64,000 bases of DNA from JAWRCU01 sp033542235 (GTDB taxonomy: Bacteria; Pseudomonadota; Alphaproteobacteria; Rhizobiales; Rhizobiaceae). Under the pieces are notes generated by a model. That model was given only the letters and a program-made list of their open reading frames with translations. It was not told the DNA's origin and searched no databases. The translations under genes were made by a program, and so were the position numbers. Position 1 is the first letter of the stretch. Every line of letters begins with the position of its first letter. Positions 44,663 through 51,659 of this stretch are shown here, piece by piece. The stretch is taken from the NCBI RefSeq assembly GCF_033542235.1, contig NZ_JAWRCU010000002.1, positions 248,001 through 312,000 on the forward strand, read 5' to 3'.

Positions 44663-46744
44663 ATGGGTGTCCTGCGTTGCTTGGCCGTGCCCGTGGGGCT
44701 GGCAGTCACTCTTCTGGCCTTGCAGAGCGTCAGTTGGGCACAGCCGGCTTCTGCCCAATTGCCCCCTGACAAGGCCAAGCAGTTTCTTGAGTTGCTGAAA
44801 GATCCAGGCGTCAAGGCGTGGCTGGAAGGTCAGGCTGCTGCAACCGTGCCCAAGTCCGAAGCACGAGACCCGGTTTCCGATATGCTGACAGGCTGGGAGG
44901 ATGGCATCCGCGACCGCATCGAGACGCTCGTTCATGCGGTGCCCCTGGTGCCGCAAGAGCTGGCGAGGGCGGCCGACGTCATGGAGCGCGACGTCAATGC
45001 GGGCAGGCCAGGGTTCGTGGTTTTCATTCTGGCGGCGCTCGTCGCGGTGGGCGCCGGCGCGGAATGGCTGGTGCGACGAGCGCTTCCGAAATCGCCCATG
45101 AAAGGTGGAGGGCAAGAGCTCGCGCCCCGCATGCTTCTGACGGAGCTGGCAGCCCTGCTGACATTCTCCTTGGCTGGCATCGGGTCGTTCCTGGCTTTCG
45201 AATGGCCGCCGTTGCTGCGGAAAATCGTGCTGGTTCTGCTGTTGGCCATCATCGCCTTTCGCATGCTGCGAGCTGTCCTGTGGCCGGCAATAGTGCTTGC
45301 CGCACCTCGAACCTTTCCGGATGCATCGGGCGAGGGCGGTGAAGTCGCGTCCGACAAAGAGCAGCCCGTCGTCGATGATGGTGTGCAGGGTTTCTGGTTC
45401 CGTCGCATCAGCCTGATGGCCGGGATATTTCTGCTCGGCTGGGTGATGGTCAGCATCATGCAATCTCTCGGCAATTCAGCGGAGGTCACGCAACTTGCCA
45501 CGCATCTGATGGGGCTCGGCCTGCTGGCGGCAGCGGTCGAGGTAGTCTGGCATCGGCCCGACGGAGTTCCGTCCGCCCTGAAGGGGATCCTGCTCACGCT
45601 TTTCCTGATCGCGCTTTGGCTGCTTTGGCTAGGCGGAATGACCGGCCTCTTGTGGATCGGCATCTATGCCTTGGTCCTGCCGGCCGTACTGAGGGCCGTC
45701 GGCCAATTGGTGCAGGCCATTGCGGGCAGCGGCAGGCCAGCGGGCGCCGTGGGCGTGGTCTTCGATGTTCTCGTGGTCAGGGGCGCCAGGGCGCTGGTTA
45801 TCGCCTTCGCGGTAGCCTGGCTGGCATACCAGTGGCGGTTCAGTACCTTGGCGCTGTCCGGCAGCAAGCTTGGCGAGAGAGTGGTTGACGGCCTGTTTCA
45901 CGCCGTCATCATCTTGGTGCTAGCCGATCTCGCCTGGCAGCTGTCGAAGGCACTCATCGACTATCGTCTGAGGCTTGCTGCGGAAGTCGATGCGACTGGA
46001 GTACAAACTGGCAGGCTGCGCACTCTGCTGCCGATATTCCGCAATGTGCTCGTTGTATTCATTGCCGTCGTGGCTGGCCTGACGATCCTGTCGGGCTTGG
46101 GTATTCAAATCCTGCCGCTGATCGCAGGCGCCGGTATCCTGGGCGTCGCCATCGGCTTCGGATCACAGACGCTGGTCAAGGACGTGCTGAGCGGTATTTT
46201 CTACATGCTCGACGATGCCTTCCGTGTTGGCGAGTATATCCAAAGCGGATCCTACAAGGGCACCGTCGAATCCTTCAGTCTGCGCTCCATAAGGTTGAGG
46301 CACCAGCGCGGGCCCGTCTTCACGGTACCGTTCGGCCAACTCGGGGCTGTCCAGAACATGAGCCGCGACTGGGCGATCGAGAAGATGACGATCAGGGTCA
46401 CCTACGACTCCGACGTCGAACTGGCACGCAAGCTCATCAAGAAGATCGGCCAGGAGCTGGCCAATGCCCCCGAGTTTGCCGCCGACACGATCGAACCCTT
46501 GAAGATGCAGGGCATCGACGATTTCGGCGAGTATTCGATCGTGCTGCGGATGAAGCTCATGACCAGGCCCGGCACGCAGTTCGCCATAAAGCGTCGCGCC
46601 TATATGATGATCAAGAAGGCCTTCGAGGAAAACGGTATCAAGATCGCCTTCCCGACAGTCCGTGTGCAAGGAGGCGGTGAGGCCGCCGCGGCAGCCCAGC
46701 AAATACTCAATCTGCAGCAGCCAGCCCCGGCAGTGCCGGGTTAG
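44663..46744 (+). CDS. MscS-type mechanosensitive channel with long N-terminal membrane part
   Basis: 693 residues from the ATG at 44663 (698 from a TTG at 44648). Sec-type signal peptide ending ASAQ. Many helices (about 11) precede the MscS core: IQILPLIAGAGILGVAIGFGSQTLVKDVLSGIFYML, the pore helix and beta domain (DAFRVGEYIQSGSYKGTVESFSLRSIRLR, FTVPFGQLGAVQNMSRDW). The large size matches the YbdG/MscM-like or YnaI-like class. It relieves turgor on osmotic downshift. It closes the envelope cluster on the right. Confidence 0.88.
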   Translation: MGVLRCLAVPVGLAVTLLALQSVSWAQPASAQLPPDKAKQFLELLKDPGVKAWLEGQAAATVPKSEARDPVSDMLTGWEDGIRDRIETLVHAVPLVPQELARAADVMERDVNAGRPGFVVFILAALVAVGAGAEWLVRRALPKSPMKGGGQELAPRMLLTELAALLTFSLAGIGSFLAFEWPPLLRKIVLVLLLAIIAFRMLRAVLWPAIVLAAPRTFPDASGEGGEVASDKEQPVVDDGVQGFWFRRISLMAGIFLLGWVMVSIMQSLGNSAEVTQLATHLMGLGLLAAAVEVVWHRPDGVPSALKGILLTLFLIALWLLWLGGMTGLLWIGIYALVLPAVLRAVGQLVQAIAGSGRPAGAVGVVFDVLVVRGARALVIAFAVAWLAYQWRFSTLALSGSKLGERVVDGLFHAVIILVLADLAWQLSKALIDYRLRLAAEVDATGVQTGRLRTLLPIFRNVLVVFIAVVAGLTILSGLGIQILPLIAGAGILGVAIGFGSQTLVKDVLSGIFYMLDDAFRVGEYIQSGSYKGTVESFSLRSIRLRHQRGPVFTVPFGQLGAVQNMSRDWAIEKMTIRVTYDSDVELARKLIKKIGQELANAPEFAADTIEPLKMQGIDDFGEYSIVLRMKLMTRPGTQFAIKRRAYMMIKKAFEENGIKIAFPTVRVQGGGEAAAAAQQILNLQQPAPAVPG

Positions 46745-47021
46745 GGGTACAAGATTGCTTGCGATTGACACCAAAGGCGAGGGGCACTCCTTCCTGTGCA
46801 ATACGGTAGACTACTCTCCTGTACGACAACGCATCCCGCTTGCCGTCAACGGTAAGTTTATCCCCCGGAGGGCTTGGGCGATAGCAATCCCATCGGCGGA
46901 AAGCTTGGCTTCAAGGGAAATGGTTGCCCTGGCCTTCAGAGCCGGGCTGGCGAGCCGATGTGCTGGCCGACCCAGACCAATCGATCGGGGCCGCCGTTCC
47001 GCTGCTCAGCACGAATAGCGC
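46745..47021. other. Intergenic stretch before groES without a gene
   Basis: Between the MscS stop and the groES promoter region. No frame with ribosome site or family character; no repeat or terminator seen. The groES control elements begin at about 47022. Confidence 0.5.
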
Positions 47022-47063
47022 TATAATTACAAAATATTAGCACTCTGTGTGGCTGAGTGCTAA
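47022..47063 (+). promoter_or_regulatory. groESL upstream promoter with CIRCE operator
   Basis: A TATAAT -10 element lies at 47022-47027, although a clear -35 is not visible. The perfect CIRCE inverted repeat TTAGCACTC-N9-GAGTGCTAA lies at 47037-47063. CIRCE is the binding site of the heat-labile repressor HrcA, which controls groESL in many bacteria. Confidence 0.9.
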
Positions 47064-47080
47064 AAATTTGCGAAGCCCCT

Positions 47081-47109
47081 CTTGAAAGGGTAAAATCCAC
47101 CAACCAGAT
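47081..47109 (+). promoter_or_regulatory. Sigma-32 (RpoH)-type promoter of groESL
   Basis: CTTGAA (47081-47086), 17-base spacer, CCAGAT (47104-47109), matching the alphaproteobacterial RpoH pattern CTTGAA-N16/17-CCANAT. It is 100 bp upstream of groES and downstream of the CIRCE element. Confidence 0.7.
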
Positions 47110-47211
47110 CGTACGCGCGACGTTTGAAGAAGGTCGCGTGGTGGTGCGCCGGACCTGTCTGGGTGCGGCGACGTCTGACTGCAAACTGTATGTCCGTAGG
47201 AGGAGTGCGAC

Positions 47212-47526
47212 ATGACCTTCCGCCCATTGCATGATCGTATCCTTGTTCGCCGCGTCGAAGCCGAAGAGAAGACGGCGGGCGGCATCATCATTCCAGACAC
47301 CGCCAAGGAAAAGCCGCAGGAAGGTGAGGTGGTCGCTGTCGGGCCCGGCGGGCGCGACGAAGCCGGCCAGCTGCAGCCACTCGACGTCAAGCCCGGCGAC
47401 CGAATTCTCTTCGGCAAATGGTCCGGTACCGAGATCAGGCTCGACGGCGAGGATCTGCTCATCATGAAGGAAAGCGATGTGATGGGCGTGATCGAGGTCG
47501 AGGCTGCTGCGAAGAAGGCCGCTTGA
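47212..47526 (+). CDS. groES: Co-chaperonin GroES
   Basis: 104 residues. FRPLHDRILVRRVEAEEKTAGGIIIPDTAKEKPQEGEV (mobile loop region) and GDRILFGKWSGTEIRLDGEDLLIMKESDVMGVIE. Caps the GroEL ring. AGGAGG is just upstream of the ATG. Operon with groEL, 62 bp apart. Confidence 0.97.
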   Translation: MTFRPLHDRILVRRVEAEEKTAGGIIIPDTAKEKPQEGEVVAVGPGGRDEAGQLQPLDVKPGDRILFGKWSGTEIRLDGEDLLIMKESDVMGVIEVEAAAKKAA

Positions 47527-47588
47527 GCGAGCCGGAACAGGCAATCAGTGCTGCGTCAGGAAAATGCTGCCTTTGAAGGAGTAGAACA

Positions 47589-49214
47589 ATGGCTGCCAAG
47601 GACGTCAAATTCTCTTCCGAGGCCCGGGAGAAGATGTTGCGCGGTGTCGACATCCTCGCCGACGCAGTGAAGGTCACGCTCGGGCCCAAGGGGCGCAATG
47701 TCGTCATCGACAAGTCGTTCGGCGCGCCGCGCATCACCAAGGATGGCGTTACGGTCGCCAAGGAAATCGAGCTCGAGGACAAGTTCGAGAACATGGGCGC
47801 GCAGATGCTGCGCGAGGTTGCCTCGAAGACGAGCGACGTGGCCGGCGACGGCACCACGACCGCGACCGTGCTCGCCCAGTCGATCGTACAGGAAGGCGCC
47901 AAGGCAGTGGCGGCCGGCATGAACCCGATGGACGTCAAGCGCGGGATCGACCGGGCCGTGGAAGCTGTGATCGCGGAGCTGAAGGGCAACGCTCGCAAAG
48001 TCACCAACAATGACGAGATTGCCCAGGTCGCTACCATCTCCGCGAACGGAGATACCGAGATCGGCCGCTTTCTCGCCCAGGCCATGCAAAAGGTCGGCAA
48101 CGAAGGCGTGATCACGGTGGAAGAGGCCAAGACCGCCGAAACCGAACTCGAGATCGTCGAAGGCATGCAGTTCGACCGCGGCTATCTCTCGCCTTATTTC
48201 GTGACGAACCAGGACAAGATGCGGGCCGAGCTCGAAGAGCCTTACGTGTTGATCCACGAGAAGAAGCTCTCGAACCTGCAGGCGCTGCTACCGATCCTGG
48301 AAGCCGTCGTGCAATCGAGCAAGCCGCTGCTCATCATCGCGGAGGATGTCGAGGGCGAGGCGCTCGCAACGCTCGTTGTCAACAAGCTGCGCGGGGGTCT
48401 GAAGGTGGCGGCCGTCAAGGCGCCTGGCTTCGGTGACCGGCGCAAGGCGATGCTCGAAGACATCGCCATCCTGACCGGCGGCACGGCGATCAGCGAGGAT
48501 CTCGGCCTCAAGCTCGAGAACGTCACTTTGAACATGCTCGGCCGCGCCAAAAGGGTGATCGTCGAGAAGGAGAACACCACGGTTGTCGATGGCGCGGGCC
48601 GTAAGGAGGAAATCCAGGGCCGCATCAACCAGATCAAGGTGCAGATCGAGGAGACCACCTCGGACTATGATCGCGAGAAGCTACAGGAACGTCTTGCCAA
48701 GCTTGCCGGCGGAGTCGCGGTGATCCGGGTCGGCGGGTCCACAGAGGTCGAAGTCAAGGAGAGGAAGGATCGCGTGGATGACGCGCTGCATGCCACGCGT
48801 GCCGCGGTGGAGGAGGGCATATTGCCCGGCGGTGGCGTAGCGCTGCTCAGGGCCGCCAAGGCGCTCGACGGCATCGCTGCCGATAATCCCGATCAGAAAT
48901 ACGGCATCAACGTCGTTCGCCGTGCAGTCGAGATGCCGGCGCGCCAGATCGTCGAAAATGCGGGGTCTGAGGGGTCCATCGTCGTGGGCAAGCTGCGCGA
49001 AACCTCGGATTTCGCCTATGGCTGGAATGCGCAGACCGGTGAATATGGCGACCTGTATAAACAGGGCGTGATCGATCCGGCCAAGGTCGTGCGCACCGCG
49101 CTGCAGGATGCGGCGTCGGTGGCCGGCCTGCTGGTGACAACCGAGGCGATGGTCGCCGAGAAGCCGAAGAAGGAAACGGCCGCGCCGGCGATGCCGGGAG
49201 GCATGGATTACTGA
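47589..49214 (+). CDS. groEL: Chaperonin GroEL
   Basis: 541 residues. Typical start AAKDVKFSSEAREKMLRGVDILADAVKVTLGPKGRNVVIDKSFGAPRITKDGVTVAKEIELEDKFENMGAQ; ATP site motif AGDGTTTATVLAQ; C-terminus AAPAMPGGMDY, with only one GGM. ATP-driven folding chamber for proteins in the cytoplasm. Rhizobia usually carry several groEL copies; the combination of CIRCE and RpoH sites suggests this is the heat-induced copy. Confidence 0.97.
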   Translation: MAAKDVKFSSEAREKMLRGVDILADAVKVTLGPKGRNVVIDKSFGAPRITKDGVTVAKEIELEDKFENMGAQMLREVASKTSDVAGDGTTTATVLAQSIVQEGAKAVAAGMNPMDVKRGIDRAVEAVIAELKGNARKVTNNDEIAQVATISANGDTEIGRFLAQAMQKVGNEGVITVEEAKTAETELEIVEGMQFDRGYLSPYFVTNQDKMRAELEEPYVLIHEKKLSNLQALLPILEAVVQSSKPLLIIAEDVEGEALATLVVNKLRGGLKVAAVKAPGFGDRRKAMLEDIAILTGGTAISEDLGLKLENVTLNMLGRAKRVIVEKENTTVVDGAGRKEEIQGRINQIKVQIEETTSDYDREKLQERLAKLAGGVAVIRVGGSTEVEVKERKDRVDDALHATRAAVEEGILPGGGVALLRAAKALDGIAADNPDQKYGINVVRRAVEMPARQIVENAGSEGSIVVGKLRETSDFAYGWNAQTGEYGDLYKQGVIDPAKVVRTALQDAASVAGLLVTTEAMVAEKPKKETAAPAMPGGMDY

Positions 49215-49223
49215 CCCTGGCAG

Positions 49224-49246
49224 GCGCTCCTGACGCAGGGGCGCCG
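49224..49246 (+). terminator. Hairpin after groEL
   Basis: Ten-base stem (GGCGCTCCTG with CAGGGGCGCC, one wobble pair) with a 3-nt loop, 10 bp after the stop. No U-tract, so it may be a 3' stabiliser instead. Confidence 0.5.
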
Positions 49247-49435
49247 ACGCATCTCGTGCATTGGTTCACTGCCCGTCCAAGGGAATGGCTGCCGCCCGGC
49301 ACGCCATCCCTTTGTTGGAGACGTCGAGAATGCTTCCGAGGCGGCTGCGACAATGCCTGCCCTGAGCGCCGGTCGCCGGATGGCTCAGCTGCCGGCCTCG
49401 GGAGATGGTGTGGTCCGTCGAACCGGATTGTTACG

Positions 49436-49750
49436 ATGGAGGAAACCTTGGATCACATAGCCTTTGAAGAGCCTGTGGAGGTTATTGTCGGCCTTGGTCT
49501 GCCGACGCGCGTCGACGATATCATGGAAGCCTACACGCTCCTCAACGAGTGGCCTCCCTCTAAAAGGAACGCCGCTCATGCCATCGCGCTGAACGCCTGC
49601 AGGGCCGCGCTTGTCGGCGAGGTCGACGCCGGGACTGTGCGGGCAACTTTCGTCGCCTTTGCGCGCAGGGCCGGTCTTCTGGCTCCGACGGTGGACGGCG
49701 TGATCCCAACCCAAGCGAATGAGCCTCAGGGCCAGGAATTGAGCGCCTGA
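49436..49750 (+). CDS. DUF982 protein, first of two
   Basis: 104 residues. VRVDDIMEAYTLLNEWPP-like N-terminal segment and IALNACRAALVGEVDAGTVRATFVAFARRAGLL, the DUF982 pattern. Small soluble protein family expanded in rhizobia, function unknown. The ATG at 49436 with MEETLDHIAFEEPVEVIVG is chosen; the longer frame is unlikely. Confidence 0.85.
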   Translation: MEETLDHIAFEEPVEVIVGLGLPTRVDDIMEAYTLLNEWPPSKRNAAHAIALNACRAALVGEVDAGTVRATFVAFARRAGLLAPTVDGVIPTQANEPQGQELSA

Positions 49751-49838
49751 TCGAACAACAGGTTTCAGCAACGTGCGTCGTGCGTGTGGCCCGCCCGCAT
49801 TCGCCGTCATGAACAGATTACGAGTTCTGGAGCAAAGC

Positions 49839-50084
49839 ATGAATGATGTGCCCTTCTCCGATCCCATAAGGTTGAAGCTCGGCCCCAGTGACGAACGTAA
49901 GGTGGCGAGCGCCTGGGAGGCCATAGAGTGTCTGCATCAGCAGTGGCCGGAACGGGCGCAGGGGCGAACCTATCGCGCGGCCTACCGCGCCTGCAGGGAC
50001 GCGCTCGACGGCTGGCGGGCCCCAAAGCATGCACGTCGAGCTTTCGTAAAGGCGGCTCGCCGGGCGGGCCTCCTCGCCACCTAG
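49839..50084 (+). CDS. DUF982 protein, second of two
   Basis: 81 residues. MNDVPFSDPIRLKLGPSDERKVASAWEAIECLHQQWPE and AYRACRDALDGWRAPKHARRAFVKAARRAGLL match the first DUF982 gene in order and spacing, so the pair arose by tandem duplication. TGGAGC lies upstream of the chosen ATG at 49839; the ATG at 49809 is an alternative. Function unknown. Confidence 0.82.
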   Translation: MNDVPFSDPIRLKLGPSDERKVASAWEAIECLHQQWPERAQGRTYRAAYRACRDALDGWRAPKHARRAFVKAARRAGLLAT

Positions 50085-50096
50085 ATCCTTGTTTGG

Positions 50097-50142
50097 GCAT
50101 CGGATTTGTCCGAAAACCGCTACGCACTTTTCGGTCCGATGC
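50097..50142 (-). repeat. GCATCGGAC intergenic element, inverted copy
   Basis: On the minus strand this 46-bp sequence reads GCATCGGACC...GCGTAGCGGTTTTCGGAC...TCCGATGC and matches 22711-22754. Located just after the second DUF982 gene. Confidence 0.6.
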
Positions 50143-50161
50143 TCGAGCTCAGGCGGCTGGC

Positions 50162-50707
50162 CTACTGCGTCTGGCAGGTGATCGATTTCAGATAGGTCGA
50201 GATGATCGAGTTCCAGCTGTCGTCCGGTGCGAAACTGCGGATGACGACGATGCCCTCGCCGACATCCGCATCCACGAAGATCGCCGATGCCAGCTCGGCC
50301 GGCAAATCCTTGCGCATCTCGATCATCTCGGTGGGGGTCGCCACGACGAAATCGAGCTTTCCTTCGGTCGCCGTGCGGTCGTTGAAACTATAGATGTTCT
50401 GGCCGGAGCGGTCGTAGATCGAGGCCGACCAGAACGGCACCTTTCCTTCGGCCTTCAGTCGCACCGGGCCATCTTCCAGATTGAAGCGGCAGGCCACTGC
50501 CCTGAACAGCGGGTCCGGGGCGTTGACGACCGGCTGCGACTTGTCCGAACCGTCGGCGGGTGTGATGACATAGAGACCGGCAGTGTTGGCGAGCCTCGTC
50601 CAGGCATCGCGCTCGGTGACCGTCGGCAGCAGGAAGAGAACAGCAATGTGGACGATCCCGGCGCCGACCAGACCAACCACGATGGCATACGCAAGTTTAG
50701 CCCACAT
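50162..50707 (-). CDS. DUF1254 half-protein, membrane-anchored
   Basis: 181 residues. One N-terminal membrane helix (about 5-27), then a domain of the DUF1254 type alone (PLFRAVACRFNLEDGPVRLKAEGKVPFWSASIYDRSGQNIYSFND, FAPDDSWNSIISTYLKSITCQ). In the full-length relatives at 30664 and 41862 DUF1254 and DUF1214 are one chain, but here they are two genes. The first four residues (MWAK) are coded by the terminal repeat of the adjoining element. It follows the DUF1214 gene, so the pair may act as one. Confidence 0.8.
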   Translation of the reverse strand: MWAKLAYAIVVGLVGAGIVHIAVLFLLPTVTERDAWTRLANTAGLYVITPADGSDKSQPVVNAPDPLFRAVACRFNLEDGPVRLKAEGKVPFWSASIYDRSGQNIYSFNDRTATEGKLDFVVATPTEMIEMRKDLPAELASAIFVDADVGEGIVVIRSFAPDDSWNSIISTYLKSITCQTQ

Positions 50708-50970
50708 TTCTCACACTCCATGTGGCCTGCGTCGCACTTGGTGCGCGGCGAATGCCGCGTCGGGTGGCGAAGGGCGTATCGGGATATACGGTCGAGCCGC
50801 CCGACGCGGCAGGCGCCCGCGACAAGGCGACCCGAAGGGCCGGTTCAAGAAGCCGACAGTGTGCGTCGCCGCGCTTGCCCGATGGCACCGCATCGGGCTG
50901 CGCGCAGCTCCTACCCTGTCGGCTTCTTGAACCGGCGCAGGCCGCATGGAGTGCGAGAAATGCGGGCTAA
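50697..50970. mobile_element. 274-bp element with 35-bp terminal inverted repeats (MITE-like)
   Basis: Ends 50697-50731 and 50936-50970 are inverted repeats that match at 32 of 35 positions. Inside is a perfect 21-bp inverted pair (50839-50859 and 50916-50936) and a third pair of 15 bp with one mismatch (50754-50768 and 50796-50810). No transposase and no obvious target duplication. The left end includes the start codon of the DUF1254 half-gene; the right end contains the stop of the DUF1214 half-gene. Confidence 0.65.
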
Positions 50971-51551
50971 CCATCGCAGCCGGTCCTGAGCACTTGAGGC
51001 AGCTCGACGTCCTCGACGCCGATGCTGCCGGAGACAGGCGTGTCGTAGAGGGTGAGCACGAAAATCATCGCTCCTGAGCCCGCGACGCTGAGCCAGTTGC
51101 CTGGCTTGGCGTGGGGACCGACCGCCACGGCGAAGGAGTTGTCGGCGTTGCGAAGGACGTCCAGCGACTGAAGCGCCGGCTTACGGTGCCGGTCGCCTGC
51201 CAGGATGCGCAGCGACGGGTCGGCCGCGTAAAGTGTCCAGAACCTTGCCGGTGGCGCCGATCCCTCGATTCTGTAGCTGCATTTGCGCGAAAGCTGTGCG
51301 CCGCCTGCATCCCGCGTCGCAAAGAAGGCGATCCCTTCAGCCCGCCCGAGCGCAAGCAATCCCTGACGGGCCGCGCGCGCCTTCGAATAGGGGTCGGCAT
51401 CGGGAGCTCCCATGGACGGGTAGGCGGTCCAACTGCCGATCGTGACCGTGCCGACGCCCTCGCGCGCCTGCAGAGCCTGCCACACGCTTGCCGTGCCGCC
51501 GCCGACCGCGATGGCGAGCGTCACCAGAGTAAGAAAGACGGTTCGAAGCAT
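50967..51551 (-). CDS. DUF1214 half-protein, membrane-anchored
   Basis: 194 residues. One N-terminal membrane helix (about 1-22), then a DUF1214-type domain: RKCSYRIEGSAPPARFWTLYAADPSLRILAGDRHRKPALQSLDVLRNADNSFAVAVGPHAKPGNWLSVAGSGAMIFVLTLYDTPV. It precedes the DUF1254 half-gene on the same strand, with the inverted repeat element between. The start at 51551 is followed upstream by repeat cluster 4. In rhizobia these two genes often lie by a penicillin-binding protein gene. Confidence 0.82.
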   Translation of the reverse strand: MLRTVFLTLVTLAIAVGGGTASVWQALQAREGVGTVTIGSWTAYPSMGAPDADPYSKARAARQGLLALGRAEGIAFFATRDAGGAQLSRKCSYRIEGSAPPARFWTLYAADPSLRILAGDRHRKPALQSLDVLRNADNSFAVAVGPHAKPGNWLSVAGSGAMIFVLTLYDTPVSGSIGVEDVELPQVLRTGCDG

Positions 51552-51552
51552 G

Positions 51553-51659
51553 AGGAGCGAATAGCGAATAGTGAATAGGGAACAGTGAATAGCGCGTAAC
51601 GACGTATCCGATCAAACGCTTGCCATCCACCGCTCCCTATTGCTACTCGCCATTCGCTC
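51553..51659. repeat. Heptad/octad repeat cluster 4 (inverted pair)
   Basis: Left arm 51553-51594 (GAGCGAATAGCGAATAGTGA type units), right arm 51630-51659 (CGCTCCCTATTGCTACTCGC type units). Between the PBP stop and the DUF1214 start. More degenerate than clusters 2, 3 and 5. Confidence 0.6.

Noticed and set aside
50839..50859. tRNA-like GGTTCAAG sequence
   Set aside because: No acceptor, D or anticodon arms; it is part of the perfect inverted pair in the 274-bp element.
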